Shown here piece by piece: positions 1-12,600 of a stretch of 64,000 nt of DNA. Within the stretch, counting starts at the first letter, position 1. Every line of letters starts with the position of its first letter. This stretch comes from Apus apus. Lineage: Eukaryota > Chordata > Aves > Apodiformes > Apodidae. The stretch covers positions 66,732,905 through 66,796,904 of the forward strand of contig NC_067312.1 in assembly GCF_020740795.1 (NCBI RefSeq). The letters are read 5' to 3'. The position numbers and the translations under genes were made by a program. Under the pieces are notes generated by a model. That model saw nothing but the letters and a program-made list of their open reading frames with translations, did not search any database and was not told the origin of the DNA.

Positions 1-856
1 TGTTTCAGCAGATTGTTATTAGACAGTTCCACCCACACAGCATGTAAGTGGGACACATCTTAATGGCACTGTCCTTTCAGCTGTTCTTTCATATAAGATT
101 GACTTTTTTTCCCCTCCAGAACACAATATATCTAAGTTCTGTGTTATGAAATTTTAACTGTTTTGTAAGTCATTCTGGTCACTACCTATTTTGTGTCACG
201 TAACTACCAGGTTACCCTGACATCAGAGCCATTTGCTGCTGGGTACACATTGCAAAACTGCTACTGTTGTCCCAAAAAAGGCAGTCTGTTACCTAATGTG
301 CAAGAAGCCAATCCACACACAGAGTTGAGCTACTTGCCTTAATTTTCAGTTCTGCACAGAAAAAGGACTAGGGTGGTGTTCAACAAAGCAAGTTCAGCTT
401 CCTGAAACATCAGGGCCACTTTTATACACAGACATATGTAAAATTATCTCTGATTATATTCTGTCACTTGTATATATGATTGGTTAACTAGTTCTTCACC
501 TTGAAGTGACAGTGCTTAAAAATTTCACTACTCATGCTCAAAGAGTTGGGGGCTTTTTGTTAGCAGGGGTCCCTCTAGCCTATGGGTGGGTATTTTAGTG
601 TGCTAACAGTACATTAATATACTGATGAGATGCTGATATGGTTAAGTCCAATTAGTCAGTGTTTTCCACCTCGTGCTCAAGGCTATGGCCAAGATAAGTT
701 GTGGGAAGTACTCCCTTCCGTCCCTTTCTTCTGTCGTGCAGGCTTATGTCTCAACGATGGTTTCTTGACAACTTGGGATGTGTTTTTCTTTAATTCTTGC
801 TGTTTCAGTGTTATGTAAGCTCTGCTTTTATTCTATGTGTTTCTTTGTTCTCTTTT
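1..856. other. Intergenic, nothing recognised
   Basis: AT-rich sequence without credible exons, RNA genes or clear transposons. Confidence 0.6.
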
Positions 857-960
857 AGAATCATAGATTATTAGGGGTTGGAAGGGACCTCTGAAGATCA
901 TTGAGTCCAACCCCCTTGCTGCAGGGGCTAGTCATCACTACCACAGCTCAGTCCCTTTGG
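857..960 (-). mobile_element. Short CR1 3'-end fragment
   Basis: AGAATCATAGATTATTAGGGG followed by GGTTGGAAGGGACCTCTG and GAGTCCAACCCCCTTGC is the reverse complement of the avian CR1 3' terminus. Only about 100 bp is recognisable. Confidence 0.88.
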
Positions 961-1841
961 CAAATATCTAAGATAGGATCCCAAACCAAATTATCTTCTA
1001 TTACTCTTTGCACTAAGTCAAGAATATTAGCTGCCTTATGACAAAAGAAGTCCAACTGTTTCTGTGCAGTGTTACACCTTTAATAATTTCTTTCTCAATG
1101 CTTTAACAACTTCCAACTAACAATTTTTTGCCACAATGAAGTATCCACTTTACTCATTGTTTAGGAACAAAGTCCCTAGCAGATCTCCTGGATGGAGCAG
1201 GATGGTGAAAGCACAACCTTCACAGGTGAAGTAGCATGTGACCATGTCCAGGGCCTATCTGAACAGTTTCACCTCTAGATTATTACTATTTAAATGCAAG
1301 CTGCAGACAAGGTTTGAGCAACCACAAACAAAACCACACCACCTGCTCTGCAGACCTTAGAGTATAAAAACAGGGAGATGGGTTAATACACTTTAAGAGG
1401 GAACAAGGCAAGTGAAGTGACATGTCAAATGTCACCCACCAGAGAAACAGCCTCTTAAATAGAAATAAAGAAGGTAACCCCACAAATTAAAATTTACCAG
1501 ACTCATGCTCACCTGACCACTACAGCTTTTTCAAAGCCAAAGCCTGTTTTTCTTCTTGGTTTGACTAGGGTCAAGCAGCAAGTCATGCAATCAAAGACAA
1601 CACACTTGGACATCCTTAAAAGTTGACAAAAGGTCTAACAACTGGAAAAGATAAACCAAAATCCTTGAGGAACTTTGCAAGGGCAGATCTGATTTTGACC
1701 TTTGTTACAGAGATGGAAATTGGAGCTATTCTGCTAGGAACAGAAATAAATAATTTTGATAAAATTCAGACAGTTTCTATGATGAGGCACCACAGATGGA
1801 GGATGAAAGTCTGTAACCTTTCATAATCCTAGTCAGGACCC
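961..1841. other. Intergenic, nothing recognised
   Basis: AT-rich sequence between a CR1 fragment and the CpG islet. Short frames here look random. Confidence 0.6.
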
Positions 1842-2290
1842 GCTGGGGCACCCTCCTGCCATGTCCACCAGCTGGAGCTCGTCGCTTTGTTGCGCGGGAC
1901 TTGTTGACTCACGCCCTGTCATCTGGAGCTTGGCAGGCCACCTACATCGGAAGAGCTACCAGATCTGGCCATGCGGAGGCAACCTGCTGCAGCTGCTTCC
2001 AGCGTGGAGCTGCCTGACGCTCCGCCGAGGCGGCTGTCCCAGCTCTCCTGCTTTGCCAGGGCAAGGAGCCTTTTTCTTCCTAAGGGAGCTGGGAATAGCG
2101 GCTCCGGCTCCATGAGCGCAGGAGTTGGGGCTCTGCAAGCAGGGTGTGGGGGGCAAGCTCTACCAATACACTGCCCAGTCAGCTTCATGTGCAAGAATTC
2201 GACACTCTTCCCCACCCTGATCTCTATTCCCCGTGTGGTACGTGTGGTGTGGTGCCAGAGCTTGGATGCAGTAGTGCTGTATTCCTTAAA
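1842..2290. other. CpG-rich islet of unknown origin
   Basis: About 450 bp with many CpGs (for example CTCGTCGC, TTGCGCGGG and GACGCTCCGCCGAGGCGG around 1876-2036) inside CpG-poor surroundings. It ends at a T/C-rich stretch and the long purine tract. Short open frames on both strands are not convincing. It may be a degraded LTR or another recently inserted element, or a small unmethylated regulatory islet; I cannot decide. Confidence 0.5.
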
Positions 2291-2333
2291 ACACTTCAAG
2301 TTTATTTGCTTTTTTTTCCCTTTTATTTTTTCT

Positions 2334-2553
2334 AAGAAAAAGAAAAAGAAAGAAAAAGGGAAAAGGAAAAAGGAAAGGTGAAAAGGAAAAAGGAAAGAGG
2401 AAAAGGAAAGGGAAAAGGAAAAGGAGAAAAAGAAAAAGAAAGAGAAAAAGAAAAAGGAGAAAAAGAAAGAGAAAAAGAAAAAAAGAAAAAGCAGAAAAAG
2501 AAAAAATAAATAGAAAAAAAAGAAAAAGAAAAACAAAAAGAAAAAGAAAAAAA
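2334..2553 (+). repeat. 220-bp polypurine (GAAAA/GGAAA) tract
   Basis: Almost pure A/G sequence built from GAAAAA, GGAAAA and GAGAAAAAG units, broken by about five pyrimidines (for example T2379 and a C in GCAG near 2492). It is immediately preceded by a T/C-rich arm (about 2308-2332), so the two can pair as a foldback. Such tracts can form triplex DNA. Confidence 0.95.
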
Positions 2554-4489
2554 CAGCTCTCTTTTGTGAGAACCGGATGGTGCCCAATAGATGCAATGAA
2601 AAGAAGTTAAATGGTGCTAATTTGTTGATCGCTTACACTGCCACGAGCATGTCTAATAGAAAATTTATAACCTGACTACACTCCAGCTGAAAAATCACAG
2701 TGCTTGGAAAACGAAAGTCCCATAAGAATGCTGCTGTGTTACTTAACTGCTTTTTCAACAGTTATGACCCACCCCCATGCCTGTTTTTACAAGACACCTC
2801 TTTTCCTTTTCTGCTTCACTTTAATGGGTGCCTGGTGCAGGAAAAGGAAATGAGGCAAACCTGGAGGAGGATAGAGGCAAAAAGGTGGGTGGAAGCAGGG
2901 CAAAGGGAAATTGTGGTATCTTTTGAACAATGCTCAGACTTGACACTTGCATGGTATAATGTGTGATGAACGCTCATTCACAGGAGCAGGGATGGACCCC
3001 AGGTCCTTAGAAGGAAGAAGACGTTGCAGGAAGCAGAGAGGAAAGGGTCAGCGCACCGACTCTTCTATTTACTTATCAGGCTGGAGGAGGTAGGATTTTC
3101 TCATGTTAAAGGCCAGCAGTAATGAGTCTCTGTAGCTGCAGGGGAAAAGCAACAGAGAGGACTCGTTCCTCTGGTGCTACTTTGCTTATCAGACTGGATG
3201 CTCTGGGGGCCAGGATGACTCCCACATGCTTCAGCTTTGAGGGCTGCAAAATACAAATGCAAAATGAGAAAGCCTCAAACCTAGCAATGTTGCATCAATG
3301 GGGGACAGAATAACTTTAAAGCTTCCCTTTCATTATAAAAAGTTGAATATGAGTTTCTAACACCACAGTGAATAATAATAATAAATAATAAAAAAATAAA
3401 GAGGAAGTGCCTAAATACAGCAAAGGGAATTGCTTATGGGAGCTGCCTCAAATATGGAAGGGAGCTTTTTGCTGAACTTCCCACTGGGAGAAGTGGTATT
3501 TCTTATCTGCATCAGCCATTTAAGCAATCAAGTGGGAGGATCAAGAGGAACTCATTATTTCTGCCAGTAAGGGTTTGGCTTCCTTGTGAATTGGACAGGA
3601 GGACACCAAAATTAATGACCTTCAGGACCAGGCAGTGTTAAATACACGCATATGTAGGAAGGTGTTGCTAATAGGCTGTAGTACAAAGCAACACTGAGTT
3701 ACACTGCCTGGGAGCAGCTTGTTAGAGTTGTGAGCTTACTTTATTTTTCCCTGCCTTCACCCCAGGGAAAAAAATGATCAGCTCTTTCCTCTATTCTGGC
3801 TCTTGCTCATTTGCTCCTTCTCTTCCAAGCTAGCTCTGCTGAGCTTCCTGCAGCACTGGCGATCACAAAATCGCATTTCTTTCCCCTCTTCATCCTGTTG
3901 CCTACAGGACTGCCAGGTTCTGGCTGACAGGCTTCTCTGCCTGGGTACTTGTGAAACAAAGAGCCCATGCCAAGGAATAAGCAGTCTGTCTGAAAACTTA
4001 GCACATGGATCAGCATTTGGCTCTAAATAAGGACATAAAATATATGATAATGTGTGAGTGCTAGAGCTGATCCAGGTTTTAACATTCCAAAATCCTGAAG
4101 GGAATTACTAATCTAATTTCAAGGAGAAAACAACAAAAAAAACAAACAAACAAAAGAATGGGGGCAACTATTCTTCAAAAAAGTTAACAATTTCTTGCCC
4201 CATTATGTGCACTGTGATTAGCATGCTGTACAGATGAGAAGACCAGGGTACACGGCAAACCTCAGGCTGGGTCTGGGTTAGGTATAGGTGATGATTCTGG
4301 TGTTGGACTGAGACCAAAGCAAGAGCAGGGGTCATGTTCACAGTCATCAGCACTGAGTTTTACAAGCTGCTCTCAGAAGCAGCTGCCAGCAGGAAGCTCT
4401 AAGGGCTGTTTGATCTTGTAGATTTTCTCTACCTGGTATGCTGGCAGTTCTGCAAGATAACACTTGGCTAACCTCTTGGAAGACTTTCA

Positions 4490-4610
4490 GGAAAAACAAA
4501 CAAAACAAAACACATGCACACACACACAAAAAAAGAAAACCAGAACCAAAACACAAACCTCAAAACCAAACAAAACTAAGCAAACAGACAAATAAAAACA
4601 AACAGGAAGC
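4490..4610 (+). repeat. A/C-rich simple sequence
   Basis: A degenerate (CAAAA)/(CA) low-complexity region with CACACACACAC at its centre. No coding potential. Confidence 0.85.
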
Positions 4611-6359
4611 CAGGCTCTGGAGCTGCACTGCAGGAAAAGTAACAGAGGCAAGTTTAGAGGATTCACATCTGGAATTCCAACAGGTGTCCTGACAGCAGCA
4701 GCACTGGCCTGCAGTGGTTATCTGGCCTCATCTGTGTGGCTTTGGGCAAGCCATGTTGGCCTACGCTGTAAAGGTCTGTGTGCAGGAGCTGCCTCTTACC
4801 AGGTGCTTGTGTGGAGGCATCTGACACCTGGTCTCAAGTAGTAACTCTGTGGTTACTCTAAAACAAACAATAAGACTCTGGTGCAGAGCCCTGTCCTTCC
4901 CATTTAAGAGTTTGTTACCTTGTGTTGATCTGCAGGAAAGAAGCCAAAGCCTTGAGCTTTCAAGCACCCCAGTTGAATTGGAATGAGAGGTATTGAGGAG
5001 TTCACCGACATCTGCCAAGGTTGCAATCCTGACCAAGGGCAGACCTACAAGGGCACAAAACTGAGAAGATTATTAAGACAGTGAAGAGATCCTTAAGACA
5101 GTGTCACTTAAAAAAGCTTTCTGCAACTCTACAAAGGGTCCTTTGCCTGAAATTGCTATACTCAGACACTTCCTTTTTTCAGACACTGAAATGAAGAAAT
5201 CCACTGCGAAAATAGCATGGCTAAACTTGATGATGAGCACAGGGTGAGGGCTCAGAATGAATTTTCTTGGACCACAGTACATCCTGTGAATGAGTCTCCT
5301 ACCAAAAATAAGTACAAGACATCCAGTACATGAGAACATCACCACACTGGGTCCTCGGGGCATAAGTGTATCCTGGGTTATTTATTCCAGCCACTGGTGT
5401 CTGTAAAGCAGGGAATAGCATAGGGAAGGCATCTGTGTTTCCTCAATGGTGGGACAGTCCAGTGGATTGTTGGCAGCAAAGGCAAATCAAAGTAGAGACA
5501 AAGCAGAAGGTGAGACAAAACAAGTGCAGTGTTTTTTCTGACATTGCTTTCCATCGTGTGGATTTGATCAGAAGGGTTTGAGGAACCAAGTTGCAGAGCT
5601 TATAGGAACAGCTTAAAGTGATTAGTCCTGAGCTGAAAGCAGCCATCTCCCATCGAGCAGCAATGTCTGGTGCTCTGACTGTACCTGCTCTCTGGCAGTT
5701 AGCTAAGAGTAAAACACCTGCAAAATCTATACCAGTGGAGTGAGACACATCCAGGCATTTCCGCTCTGATTGTGGTTCTATCAGACATGGCAGGGAATCA
5801 TTTTTACTTCAACTTGAAAATTAAGTGGATAGCATTTTTTTTGATCAAGCAAACAAGTAGGAAAAGCAATGGGAATGGTTAGTTGATCCCATGCTGACTC
5901 ACAAACATCCACTTTTTCATGACTAAGGGATCAACACTCCAAACATCTGAGGCTCAGCAGCTTCTATTTTAACTTCAAGACATCACAATTGTGAGGGTGT
6001 AAAGTTCAGGTTGTCTGAGTGTGTGAGAGGGGGAAAGAGAGGAGCTGCTCCTGTGCAATGGAAAGAGGACTGTGCTTAGCACATTTATAGTTCTATTCAT
6101 TATGGCTCTTTTTCTAGATAAACAGTGTACCAGATTCCTCCTTGTCTTCCAGGAAGAAAATTATGCAGGAATCAGACATATGATAGGATGGGGCCCACCT
6201 GGATGCTGAGAAACTCTCTTGTACTGTCTTTCTCCATACCTTCAACAATTGTATTGGTCTAAAATAAGAGACATCTTTTCTTATGGTGAGCCAGCTTTAT
6301 TACCTGTCAAACCAAATCCAGTGGAGGTTCTAAAATAATGAAGATATTCAGAATGTGAT

Positions 6360-6405
6360 TATTTATCTTTTTTATTATTATTTTTTTATTATTTTTTATA
6401 TATAG
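6360..6405 (+). repeat. T/A-rich low-complexity run
   Basis: ATTATTATTTTTTTATTATT-type sequence of about 45 bp. Confidence 0.8.
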
Positions 6406-8960
6406 GTTCCTGAGATTGTCAATATTGGTTGTATAATGGTTATTACATGTCTGCTATCCATACCACCTGTCAGTATGTGTGCTCTTTCCATGGCATTTCA
6501 CAGCAAATTAAATCACTTGTTTTCCTTCTGACATGGGGTACTATATTACCTTGCATTTACTGCAGGTGAAAACATCCAAACAGGCCATCAACACAGAGCA
6601 TGGTAACTTGTGACCCTTGGGGAAGTGGTAGCTTTGGGCTATTACACCACTGAGTAAATGGAATTTTGTCATAATTCCCTGTCTTAGGATCTCTGTCAGG
6701 TGAAGCAGGCATTGTTGTCTTGATTAATGTCTCTTTCATGTTTCAGATAGTTTCTCCATAACTGAAAGGGCTAAAATTTGATTTCCCTACAGGTTACTGC
6801 CCACATTAAGAGCGAAGGGGCCTAGAGCATATGTCTGTGCCTCTGCTGGTCTGGCCTCCCTCAGGGTTTTAGCTCTGCCTGCCAGTAACCATGCTGGGCT
6901 GTGAACGGTAGCAGCTGAGACAAACACACATGCCTCCTCCTGCTGCCCTTTTCATGGAAGCAGAAAAACTTTGGTAGCAGGATACTGAAAGTAAGCAACA
7001 CCTTTGTCCCTGCCCAGCAAGGATGAAGAGAGGGCATGGGTCAGAGTCCCAACAAGCAGTTTCTCAGTAAGAGACAAGTGTCAGTCAAGAATAGCACAGA
7101 GGACTAGAGTAGAAATTGCTGGCCTCGGGTTTAATTATCCAGGTACCACACATTAAATGAAGTGTACTCTGCATTTCTGGGTGCTGCAGAGTACAAAAGC
7201 CAGCACAAACCATATGGAAAAGGACAGGATCAGATCTCAGAACATGCTGCTTTCCCCATGCTGTTTTATTAAACATTCTTAATTTTTGTTATAGAAAAGA
7301 ATACATAGCAGACAGAGAAGTCAGCAGGTTTGAGGTCAGAATTACCATCAAAACATCCTGCTAATTTTAGAAAGAGTATCACTGGGTAGAAGCAGATACT
7401 TTTTTTCTTTTCACGTTGGGAATTCTGCCCTCTCCAAACTGCACAGAATTCTCAGAGTTCTAGACTGGATGACATCTAAGATGTCATTAGTTTTTTGCTA
7501 TCTGTTCACCTGAACATCTGCTGATATATAAATAGACTTGCTGTCTCTTGCCCTGAACAACCTCACTGATGATTTGTTTACCTGTTCCCAAGGAAAGAAA
7601 GAAAGAACAACTCCTGCTTGATTCAATACTAGCTTGTAAGAAGAGCTCCCTGGCCTATACAACAAGACAGAAGCTGAGCTGTACCTAACCCTCATCAGCG
7701 TGACAAGAGTCACTGCTTTTTCAGCAAGGATCTGTGGGCTTTCTAAGGCTTCAAGCCTTACAACTCTGGGACACTGGAATCAGTTTTCAGCAAGTTTTAA
7801 GACAGTAGATCAAACAAACAAAAGAACTCCAGACTAAATATTGCAGCTTTGCTCTGAACTTCACTTCTTTGCTGCTTCATTTGGATCCAAACCACTTTCA
7901 ACCAGTAAGTCTAGCATGTGAAATAGCTTAAGAAAACATGCAGAACTCAGTTAAACCTGGAGGAAGTAAAACATTACTGAGGAAAAGGAAATCACAAAGG
8001 AAACCTGCATGTCCAGTGAAAATAAAAGATGATGCCAAGAATTTCAGGTGGAAGGACCCCTTAGTTTCTGCTGGGGCAGTTCTTCATTGGCTGTATTGAT
8101 AGCCCAGTGCCCTCTGAAGGCACCACCCTAGACTATTCTTCAGCAGCAGTGTCCCCTCACTTGTATACTGTGCTAGGTCTGTGATCCAGGACAGAGGTTA
8201 TGTGCAGGAGTGTGCAGTGTTGTATCCTATTCCTCCCTGCAAACTCATTTTTGTTCAGTCTGTGGGATTTGTTTGTACTTCTCTTCTGGTTAGCTCAAGC
8301 AGAGTGGGGTGTTACTGAGGTTAGACTTAATATTACACTCTACTTTGAGGTCCAAGCGCACCCCAGAACAGTCCCAATTTAATTGCAAATTAAATGGCAA
8401 AACTATTATTATCCTCAAGGCCGTGCTTGGTGAGATCTTCACTAGAGGTGAGAAATGCTGCTGTCAACCCAGGTATGTGGTGGCATGAATTGGAGCCTCA
8501 TTCTGATGGTTCTTTTTATTCTATTGCCTTTATCTTTGTACCGTAGTTTAAGTCAGGAGAGACAAACTATATGCTTTAGTTACTACGCAATAATAAGATC
8601 TAAGTGATGGAGTTTGAGTGTTTACTGCCTCTATCAAACAGTGGTCAATAGTGCAGAGAATGCTACAGAGTAACATGGAGAAAAGCAGTTACCAGTTTTC
8701 CTCTTCCCTGTGGACAGGAGCAAGGCTCTCAGCAGTTGGGAGGAGCAGGGTGCTGAGCATGGTGGCTCCAGCTTGGTGTCAGGCATCCCTGGGCATCCTC
8801 TACATCCAGGTGCTACCCAAGGCAGAGTTATGCCATCCCCCACTTCAGGCAGAAGTGGGTTAGGTTGATAAGGAGGAGAGCATCTTCCAGGCCATTGGAT
8901 CTTTACCAGCATACGGGCTGCCTCAAGCTTTTACTCATTGAATCTCATAGCAAGATGCTG

Positions 8961-9665
8961 AGAATCACAGAATCACAGAACCTTAGGGGTTGGAAAGGAC
9001 CTTGAAAGATCACCTAGATCACCCCCCTGCCAGAGCAGGATCACCCAGAGCACATCACAGGAGGAACGTGTCCAGGCAGGTTTTGAAGTGAAGGAGACTC
9101 CACAGACTCTCTGGGCAGCCTGTTCCAGTGCTCAGTCACTCTCACAGTAAAGAAGTCTTTCCTTATGTTTATGAGGAACCTCTTATGCTCCAGCTTGCAC
9201 GCATTGCCACTTGTGCTATCATTGGACATCACTGAGAAGAGCCTGGCTCCATCCTCTTGACACTTGCCTTTCACATATTTATAAACATTAATGAATTTGC
9301 CCCTCAGTCTCTTCTAGGCTAAAGAGACCCGGCTCCCTCAGTCTTTCCTCATAAGGGAGATGTTCCACTCTCTTCATCATCTCTGTGGCTCTGCACTGGA
9401 CTCTTGCAAGCAGTTCCCTGTCCTTTTGGAACTGAGGGGCCCAGAACTGGACACAATATTCCAGATGTGGCCTCACCAGGACAGAGTGGAGGGGGAGGAG
9501 AACCTCCCTTGACCTACTAACCACAGCCCTTCTAATACACCCCAGGATGCCATTGGCCTTCTTGGCTACAAGGGCACATTGCTGGCTCATGGTTGTCCTG
9601 TCCACTGGGTTCCTTTCCCCTACACTGCTCCCCAAGAAGAGAGTCCCCAACCTGTACTGATACAT
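8961..9665 (-). mobile_element. CR1 LINE 3' fragment
   Basis: Read on the - strand this is the last 700 bp of a CR1. A 125-codon stretch (9665 to 9288) contains the RT C-terminal hallmarks [18 protein letters not shown] and [17 protein letters not shown]. Next come the conserved 3' segment ([15 protein letters not shown] at about 9140) and the octamer end (AGAATCACAGAATCACAG seen from the + strand at 8961). Frame breaks show it is inactive. Confidence 0.93.
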
Positions 9666-12600
9666 CAGAAAATATCCTCATGTAAGTTTAGTTCTGTTAC
9701 TTCCATCAGTTACATCCTTATTTCATCACAACTGCCCAATTGTCCTTCATCTAGCAAAAATTACATCCATACATACATCCAACGTAAGAACAAACAGAAA
9801 GTCAAAATGTGGGCCTCTTTTGTCTACCAAACTATTTGACCAATCCATCAGTGATGATGCACCAGTACAGAAAAGAATACACAACCCAGTCAGAAATTTT
9901 GGCAGAAACGATCATGGTTAATCTATCCGGCTTAGTCTTTCTTGTCTGAGTATTAAAACATGCTATACAAGATCTCAGACCTTGTATTTTGCCAGTTTCC
10001 TTTTAAAATGAGCACTGAATTTTGCTCTGCTGATACTTGTTTAGTATATCTGGTAGGGCACACCTTTCTCTTCAGTATTTTCTAGTCTAAATTGTTATGT
10101 TCCAGAATTTTAGAATTGCACACTCACTAGGTGTAAGTCAGATTTTTCACCAATTCTACGTCATCAGAATATCTGAGAAACTCATCTTTTAAGCTGACCA
10201 TCTCAGTATTGCTCTTCTAGGTTTATCTGTTGGTTTCTATTCTAAAAAACCTCCTGGGATAAACAAGATCACTTCATACTGGTAAGATGTGACTTTTCCC
10301 TGACAGCCAAAATTAAGATGTGGTGTCTGATTGAATCCAAGACCTATTATTTGCTAAACAAGAATGATACCTATTTTAAATGTCAATTTGTAACATCTTT
10401 AAATTACTTGGACAACTGCAATCTCTTGGTTTTGTTTCCATACAAAGGTCAAAGTGTCTTAGTGAACATAGGTTCTCTACAAATAGTAGGAGCTAATACT
10501 CTGCATGGCTAAATGCCTGGTAGAGATAACACATCACTTAGACCAGACCTGGACATAGCAGCAGAAATTATAAAAACCTTGGATCAGATCTTCTGATATG
10601 TCTGTCTGCAAGCAGCATGCCTGAAGGGCAGTAAAAGTGGCAAAAGTGGCTTTTTGCCATCATCTCCCATTATATCTTCCTCATGGTTTTGTCTTATACC
10701 TAATCTTATCTGAAAAGCAATAGCACTTATGATATTAAAATAATGTGTATTGTTATCTCAGTTTGGTCTTGAACTTCCAAACAGCTGCTGCTTTTTTTTT
10801 TTTTATTAAAAAAAACCCAAACATCTTAGAAAGACTGTTGAATGGTCACACAACTGACAAACAAAAAGAAAGGGCCAGTTTTGATCTCACATTTATTTTA
10901 ACCTTCACAAAATTAATGGTTCAGAAGAGACACAGGGGAGGGCAGAATCAGGATTATTGGGGTGTTTATTGTTTTATGGCGCTATTTAGAATAGTTTTAT
11001 CAAGAAAACTGAGCACCAAATTATATTGCAGAAAGCGTCCAAGAGCAACTTTTTGTTTCAAGACCATAAAAGGCAAAAATAAACTGCCTTTTTCAGCGTG
11101 ATCAAAGACCAAGCATAAAAAGTGTCAGGAGGACTTTAAATACCAGTTCCTGTACTCCCAATGTGTGTATCTTGGACTTCTTCCAATATGGGAGCAAGAT
11201 GGACTTTTTATTTTCTTTTTAAATGGAAGAAAGCTGCCAAAATACATAAGGAGAAGGATCAGAGCCAGTTGCTTTTTGTTGGTTCTTGGCTGGGAACTTT
11301 GCCAGGCAAAGCCGTATGCTGAATTCCCAGGGAATTTCACTCTCAAAAGCCAGCTTCTGGATTTCCCTCATTTGGGAAGCTCTCCCTGAAAGGGATATTC
11401 ATATCTGGGAATCAGCTCAATGCAGAATTGTTGTGTTGGCAAATTGGCTGCTGGCTATTCAAATGCTGCTCTGCATAACAGACTCCACTGATTTTTTTTT
11501 TTTTCTTTCAGTTGGGATGACTGGTGAGTCGGGCACATTTCAAAAGAAAGATTGTAGAGCACCCTGGGTAATCCAAAGTGTACTTTTACAAAAGCAGGAA
11601 GAGAGCTTTGCTAACACTGAATCTCCAGGCTCACTTGCCAAAGCTGAACAACTGACCACAGACACATTATTTCTGTCTTCTCAGAGCCTGTGACGGTATT
11701 GCAGCTGTTATCCTATTAAGAGACATAAAGTTATGTCTTGTTACTAATCTACCCAGTGCCAATCATTGTCACTGTCCTATGTCTCTCCTTTGCTCTTTTA
11801 GGTGATCACACTAGAGAGAAAGGAATATTTGTAAAGGAAGCTGCACCTTCTCAAAATCTTCTTGCTTTCTGCATAAGCAGAGGAGAAGGATGTGAAAAAT
11901 CCAACAAAATATGCAATTCTGAGAACTCTTTTGAGATGGCAATGGTTTTGTCAACTGAAAAAAAGAATCTTTTCAGGAATCACACTTCATATTTTTCATA
12001 TGTCAAGGAGACATTAGAGATCTTGAGAGATTTCCTTCAGGCTTGCAATAAAATCCTGTACCATTATTAAAGTATTAGACGTGGCCTCTGTATTTTTCTT
12101 CCTAAAGGAGTTACATTTTTTTGTACATCTATGGATCACTTCATGGCTCTAAATTTCTGCCTGTAAATTTGTGCAAAAACATCTACGTACCATGGGTAAA
12201 TTCTTGAACTCTTTTGAGACATTTGGAGGTTGCATTGATGAGGGGGAAAAAAAAAAAAAAAAAAGTGCCAAGAAATAACAATAGATACTACAGATATTGC
12301 ACATAAAACCTAAGCAACTTATCAGACATTTCAGTTGGCTTCAGCAGATAGAGAAAGAACCAAGAGCATACATCGTTAGCCAAACATGAAAGCCACAAAA
12401 TTCACCTTTAACCTACAAACTTCTGTGATTTTGAAATAAATTATTTCTCTGTTCATTTGTAAGAGGCATTATTTAACTTTGTAATAAAGTTCAAATGTTC
12501 TTTATTGCTGAACCCTGATGCTAAAAAGTAGCTCTTTTAAAGTTAGCAGTAATTATTTGCAATACAGTAAGCAGATGGAGACCCCATCAGAAATCAATGT

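Larger units (their letters stand above)
2554..8960. other. Intergenic, mostly unique sequence
   Basis: 6.4 kb without a convincing gene. It holds only the A/C-rich and T/A-rich simple repeats listed separately. All open frames are under 105 codons and lack family resemblance. Confidence 0.6.

Noticed and set aside
1919-2596. 225-codon minus-strand open frame rich in Phe
   Set aside because: It is the complement of the purine tract: long poly-Phe/Leu/Ser translation of simple sequence, with no domain.
11738-12070. 110-codon frame with a signal-peptide-like start and an N-glycosylation motif, loosely cytokine-like
   Set aside because: It begins at TTG, not ATG, and the only nearby ATG is out of frame. 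No partner exons or family residues are visible.
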